Assembly: GCA_013398015.1 (NCBI GenBank)
Contig: VZRR01002859.1
Span: 1,721,834 to 1,785,833, forward strand
Direction of reading: 5' to 3'
From: Oreocharis arfaki
Lineage: Eukaryota > Chordata > Aves > Passeriformes > Paramythiidae
DNA: 64,000 nucleotides
Position numbers and translations under genes: made by a program. A model generated the notes under the pieces. It searched no databases and was not told where the DNA came from. It worked only from the letters and a program-made list of their open reading frames with translations. Positions 23,601 through 35,613 of the stretch are shown here, in pieces. Within the stretch, counting starts at the first letter, position 1, and each line of letters opens with the position of its first letter.

Positions 23601-26459
23601 AGCCTAGTGAGCATTAAAAAATTTGTAGCAAGTTCTCATGAAGATTTTGTCTGCGTTTTTGTAAAATATCTATTAATTTTAAAGTCTTTGAATATACTGT
23701 GAAGCTTTCTCGTCTTTTTTCTTTGCACAATTTCTTTAGAACTTGCATGTTCTAAGAAAGCAGAGTGTTTTTTCATTTATATTCGTTATTCTCTAGGTTT
23801 TAAATTAGCCTTTTATAGTAAGTTCTTTTCAAAGTAAAGTCACTGCACTTTTGCTTACTTGTAGTATTGACTTTAGAATCATTTTGACATTTGACATCGA
23901 GAGACTAAATTTTGTACTGATTAAATGATATTGCACAGATGTAGATGGAAAAATGTGAAAGCTTGAGCAGTAAAAGGACGTGAAAAATCTATGAGTATTT
24001 TAGTTACTTTAAGTGATAAGTCTCCTTGGTACTGTTATGTGTTGCAGGAAGTTTGACATTGCATGAAAAACTTCAGCTATACAGTTTAGTGTTCTGCTGG
24101 TCATGTGTCCTTAGCTACGGGTGTAGAACGGGAAGGCAGCTGTTTGATAGGGCTCATGGAGCATGAGCATAGGCAGTTCGGAAAAAAGGACAGAATTTAT
24201 GAGGGCTCTAGATCATCCTAGGTTAACTCTATTGATTTTGGCCCAGGATGCTACCTGAAAAGTATCAGGGTAATGGGTTTGCACTTTATGGATGAGAATT
24301 AAAGGAGGCTTTATATGTGCTTGCCTAAGAATATGGACCCAGGCTGTACAGAAATATGTACAAGTTGCTTTATGGACTTTAATTGCAAGGTTATGTTGCT
24401 TAGCATTGCTCTAAACACGCAGAGTGCGTCGGTGAAAGTTGTTCAAGAGCTGAAAATGAGGAACAATTTTGCCTGCAGTCATATCTTAAGGGCAAGTGAC
24501 ACTGCCATGAACCAGTAAAACATTGTATTTCTGTGGTCCCGTGTCTCTGCTGAGTTTGATTAACTGTGGTGACTCTCTGCCTTGAACAAGTCTCACTGGA
24601 AGCACATCTGTTAATAGGAGTAAAACTGAAGTGTTGTTGAGTCTGTTTAAATGGGATACGTCCGTACAAGTCTTGTATTTTGCAGAATAAAGCACATTTT
24701 GCTCAAATGCATCCAGTAATTGTTCAGTTACACCCCAAGCCTTACATAGAAAGTAAACTTAAGAAAAGTGAAACCAGGGCATGGCTACCTACATTTCTGG
24801 AAAAAAAAAAAGAGGCACCCCACTTTATTTATCACTGTTCAGAAGTGTATCTGTATTTTTAAAAATTATTTTGTGTTCTGCATACCCCTAACTTCCTAAA
24901 GTTTTAATAGTGTATTTTATTTTCCTTTGGTTTCTCCAAGATGCTGTTTTTCAATCTCACAGGAAGGAACTGTATTTACTCGAAGGTGGAAATTGCAGAA
25001 TTATATGAATTGATTCTGCTAGTGTATATGTAAAAAGTGTGTAAATTCCTTTGGGATTAAATGCACAGTACATTTTTCTTGTACTTCAGAGCAAAATTAA
25101 ATATTGATTTTTTAATGAGAAATCTATTCTAAGAATACAGAACTTCACTAATATATTATGATTCTTGTATTTTGTGTTTTTAGATGATTTGATATTGATT
25201 GCAGTTTTTAAATTTAAAAGCTCTCACTTTTTCAAGCAAAATATCTTCATAATTTATCTTGCAAGTTTTTTTTTAATCTTTCTACATTAACTTAAAGCAA
25301 AACATCACCCCTTAAAAAGGTATTTTTCAAACAATTATCCATTCACTGTAAAAAAACTAACAATACAAGTTGTTGGGAGTCGACTGATCAGTTCAGGGAT
25401 TCAGCAGGGATTTACAGGTTTGTTCACTTATTACATCACTTTTTCTGGTGGGCTTGTTTCAGGTTCTAAGCTTGTCCCTGTCTGACCAGGTTTAAGCAGT
25501 CGGTGTAGAAAAGGAGCTGGGGAGTTCTAGTTACATAGCTGGTGAGACAATGCTCTATTTTTCATTCACCCAAGATGATCTGATCCTTTCTTTGGTATTT
25601 ACTCTGTATAGGATCAAAAGGCAAAAAGCTCAGATTTCTGTGATGTAAAGTAAAATTAATGACATGGACAATATGAGGGAAGAATCTTGAGGAGAACAGG
25701 AGCAACAGGAGTGCTTCTTGCTATGGAGGGGGTTTGCCCTCTTAGTTTTTTGCAGGGTTTGTAGTTTGGGAGTGCTTTCATCTCTATCCTTGAAGAATTT
25801 ATGGTCATGTGCTTTTTTCTGCCTGCATATAAGAGTTTGTCGTATTTCTCCGAAGTCAAGACCTCGACAGAATGATTCATGGTTTTTGTCTAATTCTCTT
25901 GGATTACTGCAACGTATTGCACTGAGATTAGCCTTGAAACTTCCTGTTGATCTCATACTGTGCCTTTTTACTTTTCCCTTTGCTTCCTATTCCTTGTATT
26001 TCATCTTAATACAGAGCTTTCCTTCCCATGTACTGGTAGACTAAGACCACAGAAGAAAGGCTTCTTTAAAGTAGAAAAGGCAGGTAACTTTCACATACAG
26101 CTTTAGTGAAGAAGACCTCAGTTTGAAAGCTTTCTATGAAAGCAAAAGTTTGATGAACTTTCTGTAAGGGCAGCTCACTAGTTATGTGAAAGTTGCAGAG
26201 GTGAAAAGGAAGTAGTCTTTCTTGCAATTTACTTAATGGTGTGAAATACCAGGTGTTAAAATTTGAAGACAGGCACTTGCATGTCTGGAATTCATAAATA
26301 AACCAAGAAAATCAATAAGTGACTTTGGCAACGGCCACCTTTTTGCCTCCTTTGTCAGAGGCCAAGAACTGAATGAACAAGAAAATTAAAAGTGTTTTCC
26401 CTGAAGGAAAAGGAAAAGTACATTTTCCTCCAGGCTAAAGCTGAGGCGACAGAGAGTAC
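20641..26459. other. Unique intron 1 DNA
   Basis: AT-rich sequence without recognised repeats. It contains an NRF1-like site at 21336-21346 and a short 'AGATTTACACCT' tandem near 22215-22241. No credible coding exon is seen. Confidence 0.5.
21336..21346. promoter_or_regulatory. Intronic NRF1-like palindromic site
   Basis: TGCGCATGCGT is one base from the NRF1 consensus core and lies in AT-rich intron DNA, with further CpGs just upstream (near 21318-21323). Motif match only; occupancy is unknown. Confidence 0.35.
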
Positions 26460-26934
26460 AGGAAAGCTTTTATTGCTGTGTGCTCTGCTGGGTTCGCTGT
26501 GGCTGGATGCCGGGTGGCCACCAAAGCTACTCTGTCGCTCCCCTCAGCTGCACAGGGGAGAGAAAGTATAATGAAAAGCTCATGGGCCCAGATAAGGGCA
26601 GGGAGAGATCACTGAGCAGCTACTGTCATGCGCAAAACAGATTCAGCTCGGGGAAATTAATTTAACTTACTGCAAATCAGAATCAGAGTAGGATAATGAT
26701 AAATAAAACCAAATCCTAAAACACTTTCCCCTAGCCTTCCCTTCTTACTGGTCTCAACTTCACTCCTGGTTTTCTCTATCTTCTCTCTTGAAACAGCATA
26801 GAGATGGGAAATGGGGGCTGCAGTCAGTTTATCACATGTTGTTTCTGCTATTCCTTCCTTTTCAGGGCAGAACTCCTCACAGTCTTCCCGTGTGGAGCAG
26901 ATCATCTTGAGTGCCATCACGCACCTTGTGTAGG
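26460..26934. mobile_element. Left part of a middle-repetitive avian element, interrupted by CR1
   Basis: The run 'TATTGCTGTGTGCTCTGCTG' and the following 'GCTCATGGGCCCAGATAAGG' and 'GGAAATTAATTTAACTTACT' blocks resemble, from memory, a repeat seen many times in bird assemblies. I cannot name the family with certainty; an endogenous-retrovirus-derived origin is possible. Its expected continuation appears on the far side of the CR1 copy (28171 onwards). No intact coding frame is present. Confidence 0.5.
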
Positions 26935-28172
26935 ACAACCAGGGGATCAGGCCCAGCTAGCCTGGGTTTAGTAAAGGCAGGTCCTGCTTGAACAACCTGA
27001 TCTCCTTTAATGACCAGGTGACCTGCCTAGTGGATGAAGGAAAGACTGTGTTTGTAGTCTACCTGGACTTCAGTGAAGCCTTTGATACTGACTTCCTCTA
27101 GAGAAAGTGGCAGCCCATGGCTTAGACGGATGACTTCTTATGTGAGTTAAAACTGCCTGGATGGCCAGGCCTAGAGAGTTCTAGTGAATGGGAGTCACAT
27201 CCAGCTGGTCACCAGTGGTGTTCCCCAGGGCTCAGTTTTGGGGCCAGTCCTGTTTATGTCTTTATCTGGATGAGGAGATTGAGTGCATCCTCAGTAAGTT
27301 TGCAGACAATGCCAAGTTGAGTGGGAGTGCTGATCTGCTGGAGGGCAGGAAGGATCTGGACAGGCTGGATCAATGGGCCAGAGCCAACTGTACGAGGTTC
27401 AACCAGGACAAGTGCTGGGTCCTGCGCTTGGGTCTCAACAACCACTGCGATGTTGCAGGCTGGAGACAGAATGGCCGGAAAGCAACCCAGGGAAAAGGAC
27501 CTGGAGCTGCTGGGCAACAGTGGCTGGACATGATCCAGCATGTGCCCAGGTGGCCAAGAAGGTCAATGGCATCCTGGCCTGTATCAGCAATAGTGTGGCC
27601 AGCAGGACCAGGGCAGTGATTGTCCCCCTGTACTTGGCACTGGTGAGGCCACACCTCAAGTCCTTTGTTTAGTACTGGTCTCCTCACTACAAGAAGGACA
27701 TTGAGGTTTGGGAGAGAGTCCAGAGAAGGGCAGTGGAGCTGGTGAAGGGTCTGGAGCACAAGTTCTGTGAGGAGCAGCTGAAGGAGCTTGGGTTGTTTAG
27801 CCTGGAGAAGAGGAAGCTCAAGGGTGACCTTATCATTCTCTACAACTGCCTGAAAGGAGGTTGTGGCCAGGTGGGGGTCAGCTTCTCCTCCCAGGCAACC
27901 AGCGACAGGAGAAGAGGAAATGGCTTCAAGCTGTACCAGGGGAGATTCAGGCTGGACATCAGGAAGAATTTCTTTATGGAAAGGGTGGTTAAGCATTGGA
28001 GTGAGCTGCCCGGGGAAGTGGTTGAGTCATTGTCCCTGGAACTGTACAAAAAAGGACTGGATGTGGCACTTCGTGCTAGGGTTTGATTGACAGGGTGACA
28101 TTTGGTGAAAGGTTGGACTCAATGATCTTGGAGGTCTTTTCCAGCCTTAATGATTTTATGATTCTATGATTA
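26935..28172 (+). mobile_element. CR1 LINE copy with reverse-transcriptase remnant
   Basis: A 5'-truncated CR1 on the plus strand ends in TTATGATTCTATGAT. It retains RT motif A (a YLDFSEAFDT-like peptide near 27060-27090), the catalytic box region near 27300 and the ORF2 C-terminus (27733-28086, containing GLEHKFCEEQ and DIRKNFFMERVVKHW). The catalytic box reads FADN instead of the usual FADD, so the metal-binding second aspartate is lost, and frameshifts and stops break the frame. It is inactive. It splits the middle-repetitive element at 26460-26934 and 28171-28687. Confidence 0.93.
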
Positions 28173-28687
28173 TCCCAGCAGCACTAACACTGTCACTGAT
28201 GGACTTGGCCTTGGCAAGTGATGGGTCCGTCTTGGAAGGCAGCTGGCATTGGCTCTGTTGGACATGGGGGAGGCTTTGAGCAGCTTCTCACAGGAGTCGC
28301 TCTGTAGATCCCCAGCTAGCAAAACTTTGCCACTCACACGCAGTGCAGTTCCATAATTTGTCAGAATCTAGCAGTCTGCAAGGTTTTTTACCCTGTGAAG
28401 TTGAGCCTTTCTTTTCTTATTTGATAGCAAAATATCCTTTGGAGACCTGCATGCCAGGGCTATCAGAATCCTATTTTTATTAATTCCCAAAATGTGTTGT
28501 GTTTCATGTTGTAAGCCTGAAAAGTACTACTAGAGTTTCTTCCCTAGAAGACAGTTCAAATAATGCCCTATAGTAGTATGGTTCTTCCCAGCTGAATTCA
28601 AAACCAGTTTATAAAGGTATAATATATGCTTCTTTATCTCAGACTGTATTTTTCATTAAGGCTTTCAACTTTACTTACTTTCCAGAT
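28171..28687. mobile_element. Right part of the middle-repetitive element, copy A
   Basis: It follows the CR1 tail directly, beginning TATCCCAGCAGCACTAACAC. The stretch containing 'GGACATGGGGGAGGCTTTGA' and 'CTTCTCACAGGAGTCGCTCT' resembles the continuation of the repeat whose left part is at 26460-26934. The sequence stops at the large gap. Copies B and C of the same DNA follow the gap. The right border with unique DNA is not resolved. Confidence 0.55.
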
Positions 28688-29565
28688 NNNNNNNNNNNNN
28701 NNNNNNNNNNNNNNNNNNNNNNNNNNNNNNNNNNNNNNNNNNNNNNNNNNNNNNNNNNNNNNNNNNNNNNNNNNNNNNNNNNNNNNNNNNNNNNNNNNNN
28801 NNNNNNNNNNNNNNNNNNNNNNNNNNNNNNNNNNNNNNNNNNNNNNNNNNNNNNNNNNNNNNNNNNNNNNNNNNNNNNNNNNNNNNNNNNNNNNNNNNNN
28901 NNNNNNNNNNNNNNNNNNNNNNNNNNNNNNNNNNNNNNNNNNNNNNNNNNNNNNNNNNNNNNNNNNNNNNNNNNNNNNNNNNNNNNNNNNNNNNNNNNNN
29001 NNNNNNNNNNNNNNNNNNNNNNNNNNNNNNNNNNNNNNNNNNNNNNNNNNNNNNNNNNNNNNNNNNNNNNNNNNNNNNNNNNNNNNNNNNNNNNNNNNNN
29101 NNNNNNNNNNNNNNNNNNNNNNNNNNNNNNNNNNNNNNNNNNNNNNNNNNNNNNNNNNNNNNNNNNNNNNNNNNNNNNNNNNNNNNNNNNNNNNNNNNNN
29201 NNNNNNNNNNNNNNNNNNNNNNNNNNNNNNNNNNNNNNNNNNNNNNNNNNNNNNNNNNNNNNNNNNNNNNNNNNNNNNNNNNNNNNNNNNNNNNNNNNNN
29301 NNNNNNNNNNNNNNNNNNNNNNNNNNNNNNNNNNNNNNNNNNNNNNNNNNNNNNNNNNNNNNNNNNNNNNNNNNNNNNNNNNNNNNNNNNNNNNNNNNNN
29401 NNNNNNNNNNNNNNNNNNNNNNNNNNNNNNNNNNNNNNNNNNNNNNNNNNNNNNNNNNNNNNNNNNNNNNNNNNNNNNNNNNNNNNNNNNNNNNNNNNNN
29501 NNNNNNNNNNNNNNNNNNNNNNNNNNNNNNNNNNNNNNNNNNNNNNNNNNNNNNNNNNNNNNNNN
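28688..29565. other. Assembly gap (878 N)
   Basis: A run of 878 unknown bases. Sequence on both sides belongs to the same CR1-plus-flank block, so the gap separates two copies of one sequence. Long frames crossing it are artefacts of the N run. Confidence 0.98.
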
Positions 29566-30036
29566 GGTTGAGTCATTGTCCCTGGAACTGTACAAGAAAG
29601 GACTGGATGTGGCACTTCGTGCTAGGGTTTGATTGACAGGGTGACATTTGGTGAAAGGTTGGACTCAATGAGCTTGGAGGTCTTTTCCAGCCTTAATGAT
29701 TTCATGATTCTATGATTATCCCAGCAGCACTAACACTGTCACTGATGGGCTTGGCCTTGGCAAGTGATGGGTCCGTCTTGGAAGGCAGCTGGCATTGGCT
29801 CTGTTGGACATGGGGGAGGCTTTGAGCAGCTTCTCACAGGAGTCGCTCTGTAGATCCCCAGCTGGCAAAACTTTGCCACTCACACGCAGTGCAGTTCCAT
29901 AATTTGTCAGAATCTAGCAGTCTGCAAGGTTTTTTACACTGTGAAGTTGAGCCTTTCTTTTCTTATTTGATAGCAAAATATCCTTTGGAGACCTGCATGC
30001 CAGGGCTATCAGAATCCTATTTTTATTAATTCCCAA
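29566..30036 (+). repeat. Copy B of the CR1 tail and flank (matches 28020-28490)
   Basis: It aligns to 28020-28490 at a constant offset of 1,546 bases with no indel and only a handful of substitutions (for example GGACTTGG/GGGCTTGG near 28201/29747, AGCTAGC/AGCTGGC, TACCCTG/TACACTG). Its first 150 bases or so are the CR1 3' end and the rest is the flanking repeat. It ends at a single N (30037). Confidence 0.95.
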
Positions 30037-30037
30037 N
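30037..30037. other. Single N marking an artificial join
   Basis: One isolated N between copies B and C. The sequence jumps backwards within the repeated block here (from the equivalent of 28490 to 28227). Confidence 0.9.
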
Positions 30038-30498
30038 CCGTCTTGGAAGGCAGCTGGCATTGGCTCTGTTGGACATGGGGGAGGCTTTGAGCAGCTTCTC
30101 ACAGGAGTCGCTCTGTAGATCCCCAGCTAGCAAAACTTTGCCACTCACACGCAGTGCAGTTCCATAATTTGTCAGAATCTAGCAGTCTGCAAGGTTTTTT
30201 ACACTGTGAAGTTGAGCCTTTCTTTTCTTATTTGATAGCAAAATATCCTTTGGAGACCTGCATGCCAGGGCTATGAGAATCCTATTTTTATTAATTCCCA
30301 AAATGTGTTGTGTTTCATGTTGTAAGCCTGAAAAGTACTACTAGAGTTTCTTCCCTAGAAGACAGTTCAAATAATGCCCTATAGTAGTATGGTTCTTCCC
30401 AGCTGAATTCAAAACCAGTTTATAAAGGTATAATATATGCTTCTTTATCTCAGACTGTATTTTTCATTAAGGCTTTCAACTTTACTTACTTTCCAGAT
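30038..30498. repeat. Copy C of the flank (matches 28227-28687)
   Basis: It aligns to 28227-28687 at a constant offset of 1,811 bases without indels. It then continues into new unique sequence at 30499, exactly where copy A is cut off by the gap. Copy C shares the TACACTG variant with copy B. Confidence 0.95.
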
Positions 30499-32561
30499 AT
30501 TTAAATCATGATGGCTACATGGATATATATTACATCTATATCTTACCTATTACATACCGTGTTTCTAGGACAGCAGAGGTCAATCTGTAATATTTTAGGA
30601 ACATGTGCAGTTTTTCTTTTTCCTCATTCCAGGCATTATAATCATGTTCTTCATAAAATAAAATCTTGGCCAAATCAAGCTGAGTTAAGGAGCCATTGTG
30701 AACATATTCAATTGCATTTCTGTTTAAGGTGAGCTTCCTGCAAAATTGTGAGGAAAATGCAGTGTTGTTCAGTGCAAATGTCATTCTCAGTTCATTAGAA
30801 GTTGCTGAGAGGACGAACTGCATTTGGTAGTCAGAGATACAAAGCACTGTCCAGTCATGGCAGAGGGTATGTCTGCACTGTTCCTGGAGGAGTGGTGACA
30901 GCTGGTGCTGGTGCTGATGCTGGTGTCTCCCAGGATGGGATTTTGTTGTCTAAACACAGGTGTTAGCTGGTATTGGAGATGTGCAATGGTACTACTCCTT
31001 GATTTTAGGAGTGAGGAATGGGTGGGAAGCTGGTTGCTATTGTTAACCAGGTTTTGTAGCTGTGGGCAGCAGGGAGTGGAGAGAGCCTGGAAGCAGGCAA
31101 TGGTTTCTGGAGCTGACCAACATGGAGGTCCCTTGAACACATTCTGGCTATTTCCTCTAGTGGAAGTGGTTCCCAGACCCTCCAGGTTTCATTGCTGGAC
31201 ACAGACAGCAATGGCAAAGGTTTCAGCTCAGTCAGCAATTCTGACTGGGTTTTCAGACCTGTGGAGGAGCGTGCCACTTTCTTCAGATCCCTCCTGCATA
31301 ATTTTTGAGATCACTATCTTTCCTTCGGGGATCTTTAATTTCTCAAATAATATTATAGCTGTTGAGGTAAGAGCATGTTTCCTTCCACATGAGAAGCAGT
31401 ACATTTTGAATGTGAATCGTCATTAAACTGCCATCAGTGAAACTGAGATACTTTGATAACATCCTTATTTTATTTTATTGCATTAAACTTGAGCTTCATG
31501 TTAGCTACGGTGTTTTAAATGCCCTCACAAGGTAACCACCAGATTAATGAGAAGTCTGCAAAATAGTCAGCATTTTGCATTGTGCTGGCAAGGCTATTCA
31601 CTAGAAAAGCTGTGGTTGCTTAGTTGCTGTGGGAGAGGAGAAATGAGAGAGGATGAGAGTGGAGTCTTTGGCCTTGTGAGGGACAGCAGAAAAGGAGAAA
31701 AAGGACACTAGTAAGTGGGAGACTGTAACAAAGTACACGTCCTTTAAGGCACAAAAAGTTGGACTCAGAGGGAATTGCAGGCAGTTCTGTCAGGATCAGA
31801 CAGAGGAGGAATAGAGGAGAGAGATGTTAGGGGAAGGCTGGAATTAACTGGGATGGGAGTCTGGAAGTAGGCTGTGAGTGATGCAGCTGCCTATTCATCC
31901 AGTACAGAACAAGCGTAAAATAGCACTTCTGCACTCTGAGAATTGGGTAGTGAAAAGTGATGGATCCTCTGGTAGCAGACCAGGGACTTGCTTATTTATG
32001 TGTCTGTTTCCCTTTGGGCTTGAACTGGAGATGGTTAAGCACACAAATCAGGAGGAGGTGAACATTTATTTTCAGTGTGATAATAAATAAATTAGAAGGC
32101 AAGTAGAAAACACAAAGGTTTAGAAATTCTCAGAGTGTAAGCCAGCCTCATGACTATGAAGAGAAGGGTCTGAGTCATTAGTTTCAGACACTTGGGGCTT
32201 GGCAGAACTGCTTTCACAAATCTCAGCAGGCTCAGGTGGTACAGCAAGAGCATCCGGAAACACAGGGTAGCTTGACTGAAGAAGAAAGTGCACACCTTGG
32301 TTCATTTGAATTAAGCATTCCCAGAAAATCATCATTTTAAAGTATTATCTAACTACTCTTTGGCTACCCCGTACCTTCTCACTAAAAGATAGGTCCATGT
32401 AAGAGGTCTGGTCTGGTTTGAAAAGTGGATGGTTAGGTCTCCTTGTTTGTAGCAGAGGACTTGGAAACCAAGCTCAGCTTCCTCTTAGAGTTCCTAAATC
32501 TGATGGGAGTAATCGACATTATTATTTTTCAAAGCAATTTGCTATGTTAATTCACTCTCAG

Positions 32562-32592
32562 AATTTTGGAGCTTTTTTGAAGCTCCAAAATT
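32562..32592. repeat. Perfect 13-bp inverted repeat with 5-nt spacer
   Basis: The left arm AATTTTGGAGCTT (32562-32574) is the exact reverse complement of the right arm at 32580-32592, with spacer TTTTG. Confidence 0.9.
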
Positions 32593-34262
32593 GGTTTTGA
32601 ATACTTGGAACTTGCTTTAATCCTTTTTACTCATAAGAAGAATGCTTCCTCTGTTTAGGAAAGGGCCCCTGCTATCACAGGAGCTGTGCAAAGGAGTTTG
32701 TAGAAATGCCCTGAACCAGGAGATTACCTTCCTAACAGAGTGAGCAGAGAGGAGTGAGATGAGATTTAAAGAGCACAAGTAGATCAGCTGTAAGGCAGCT
32801 CTAAATGTTTTGTTAGTCTCCAGGTTTATAGGCAGGGTGCCATGTCCCCTGCGTCTGTCCAGCCTTGTCATCTCCAGCCTGACATATTGGAGGTTCTGTG
32901 CATGTACATATTAATCTGTGCAGGCTCGGTGCCTGAGGGAACAGTGTGTGTTTGTGTGTTTTTGTTTTTAATTAAAGGTGGCATCTCTGCTTTTTGGGTA
33001 GGTGAAAAACAGAGCTAAAAAGAATTGATTATACGGAAAGAAAAAGGAGTAAAGGATGTTGACATTTGAGGTAAGTACATCTAAAGACTCAGCAGGTGAG
33101 GAGAAGGGTGAATAATGGGGGTCAAAGAGTTCACTGTACGGTAGAGACCTTAATGAGAATGTGTAAAGGTCCCTGCTTTGCTAAACCAGCAGCTGCTCTT
33201 GGCTGGGAAAACTCCCTGGCACTTCTCTGTAGTTTTTCCCCCAGTACCACACTCTGGTGTGTAGGGATAAGTCCTTGGTCCCCAGTCCTGGTGTGTGTGT
33301 GTGGCTGTGCATATGCTTGTCATATAGAGTAGTTTGGGAGACAGCATTAGAAAATTTTGTTCCAGTTTTTAAGATACGCCACATAAGGACATAATCTCAT
33401 GTCCTGCATAGCGTGATTTGGGATGAGCAAGCGTGCTTTAAGGCAGTCTTATTTTACTCCTGCTTTGGTATCATGGGCCTGGTTGGCCGCTTCTAGCACT
33501 GATCCCACCACCTGGAACATCTGGCTGTTCCTCTATGCATTTTCCCCAGTGGTACAATGGAGAGGGAGTGGAGAGAGGAAATAGCATGTAAATGCTATAC
33601 AGGTAACACAGAAGTCTCTGCCTTGGTCTTGCACTGTGTGATCCATCCTTGGGCTGGTCTGGGAAGGGAGAGAGGAGAATTTCTAGCTCTTTATTGCCTT
33701 TTCCCCTCCAGTACAGAAACCCCCATTTGGCTACAGTATGAATCTTATTTTTACAATTAAAGATTACCACATGTTAATACTATCATTAACGCATAACTAA
33801 ACATTGACTCTCTTGGGCTGGTCTAACTCTTTATTTTCTAGGTATTGGAGAAAGTAATGAGTTTTCCAAAGTGATGAGAAACGGACAAGCAGTAGTGTTG
33901 TCTTGTATCTTGGCAGCCAGGAGATGGGTATGGAAGAGGCAAAGAAGTATATCAGTGCTACATTTGGGAGAGGTGACAGGAGGACACACTCTTCGACTAA
34001 ACTTCAGTTTTGGTTGTTTTGAATGGCCTTAAGGATTGAAGGATGTGGACTTTAATATGGAACAGGTGTCTGCCCCAGTGTGCTTGATAAGGCATGCACA
34101 ATGAAATCTCAAACTGAAATAGATGTAATCATGTGTTCACAGCTACACAAGCAAATCTTATTGTTCACAGGTGGTGACCACAAGTGTGCACCTTTAGAAG
34201 CAGCAGCCCACCCCTGCCCCGGAAAAAAAATCCTGCTCCTGAATGTTGGATATTCATTAGAC

Positions 34263-34264
<2 letters not shown>

Positions 34265-34294
<30 letters not shown>

Positions 34295-34320
34295 AAAGAA
34301 AAGGAAAAAAGGAGAAGATG
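34265..34320. repeat. Poly-A followed by purine-rich (AAAGG)n-like tract
   Basis: About 27 consecutive A, then AGGAAAAG-type units up to about 34320. No recognisable retrotransposed body or target-site duplication was found upstream of it. Confidence 0.9.
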
Positions 34321-34602
34321 GGGGAGAGGTTGAGGAACCTAGGACGCTTTGAGGTTGTACTAAAGAAAGGAGAAAAGACGTGGGTATTTCAAATCTGTAA
34401 TAAGTTGTCGCTTGGGACTGATGGTTCTGTATTTCTTCCCCAAATTACAGAATAAACACTTTGGTAGAAACAGAATTTGTCATCAGCTACCTGGTTTATC
34501 AGTGATAGCTTGCTCCCATACCAACATGTGTCTACTAATTTTGAATTTGTAATTTCAAGAAGTCAGGATGTGGTAGTGATGCTATGACCACTCACATATC
34601 TT

Positions 34603-35613
34603 GGAATCAGAGAATCATAGAAACATTAAATATCTTGGGTTTGAAGGCACCATAAAGACCATCAAGTTCCAATCCCCCTGCCATGGGCAGGAACACCTTC
34701 CACTGGACCAGGCTGCTCAAAGCCCCGTTCAACCTGGCCGTGAATAGTTCCAGGGATGAGGCATTGAAAACTTCTCTGAACAACCTGTTCCAGTGCCTCA
34801 CCACCCTCAAAGCAAAGAATTTCTTACTAATACCTTATCTAAACATTCCCTCTTTCAGTTTGAAGCCATTCCCCCTTGTCATGTCACTACATGCTCTTAT
34901 AAAAAAAGTCCATCTCCAGTTTTCCTGTAGGCTTCCTTTAGGTACTGGAAGGCTGCAATAAGATCACTGTGAAGCCTGCTCTTTTCCAGGCTGAACAGTC
35001 CCAATTCTTCCTGCCTTTCCCCATAGGAGAGGTGCTCCATCCCTCTAGTTTACTTGGTGGCCCTCCTGTGCACTTGCTCCAACAGGTCCTTCCTGTGCTG
35101 GGGACCCCAGAGCTGGATGCAGCAGTGCAGGTGAGGGCTCACCAGAGCAGAGGAGAGGGGCAAGATCTCCCTGCCCCTGCTGGCCACGCTGCTTTGGATG
35201 CAGCCCAGGATACAATTGGCTTTCTGGGCTGCAAGCGCACATTGCTTGGTTGGGTCCAGCCTCTCCTCCACCAGCACCCCCAAATCCTTCTCAGGAGATC
35301 TGCCCTACATCTGTTCATCCCCCAGACTGGATTGACACCAGGGATCGCCCTGACCCAGGTGCAGCACTTTGCTCCTCGTCTTGTTGAATCAGAGGAAATT
35401 CCCACAAGCCCAGTTCTCGAGCTTGTCCAGGTCCCTCTGGATGCCATCCCATCCTTCAGGTGTGTCAACCACACCGTTCAGCTCGGTGTCATCAGCAAAT
35501 GTGCTGAGGCTGCACTCGATCCCTTTGTTTCTGTCATTAATGAAGACATTAAATAACACTGGTCCCAATATGGACCCCTGATGGACACAACTTTTCACCA
35601 ATGTCCATCAGGA
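34603..35613 (-). mobile_element. CR1 LINE copy with RT remnant (antisense)
   Basis: The left end (AATCAGAGAATCATAGAAAC) is the reversed CR1 3' terminus. On the minus strand the RT region encodes SCVHQGSILGPVLF and the intact catalytic box FADDTELNGV (about 35601-35389), followed by the ORF2 C-terminus with frameshifts. The right border, where similarity to the 43.1-44.4 kb copy ends, is near 35613 (5' truncation). The subfamily-specific wording RNKGIECSLSTFADD is shared with the 43 kb copy. It is inactive through truncation and frame breaks. Confidence 0.93.

Larger units (their letters stand above)
30499..34602. other. Unique intron 1 DNA with low-complexity tracts
   Basis: No gene is recognised. 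It holds a (GT)n tract near 33291-33303, a perfect short hairpin at 32562-32592 and a poly-A/AG-rich tract at 34265-34320. The ORFs at 30905-31426 and elsewhere lack family features. Confidence 0.5.

Noticed and set aside
27370..27996. 208-codon minus-strand ORF in the CR1 copy
   Set aside because: It is the antisense shadow of CR1 ORF2, a common effect of this element's codon content.
28626..29636. ORFs of more than 300 codons across the 878-N gap
   Set aside because: Almost all residues are unknown; an artefact of the gap.
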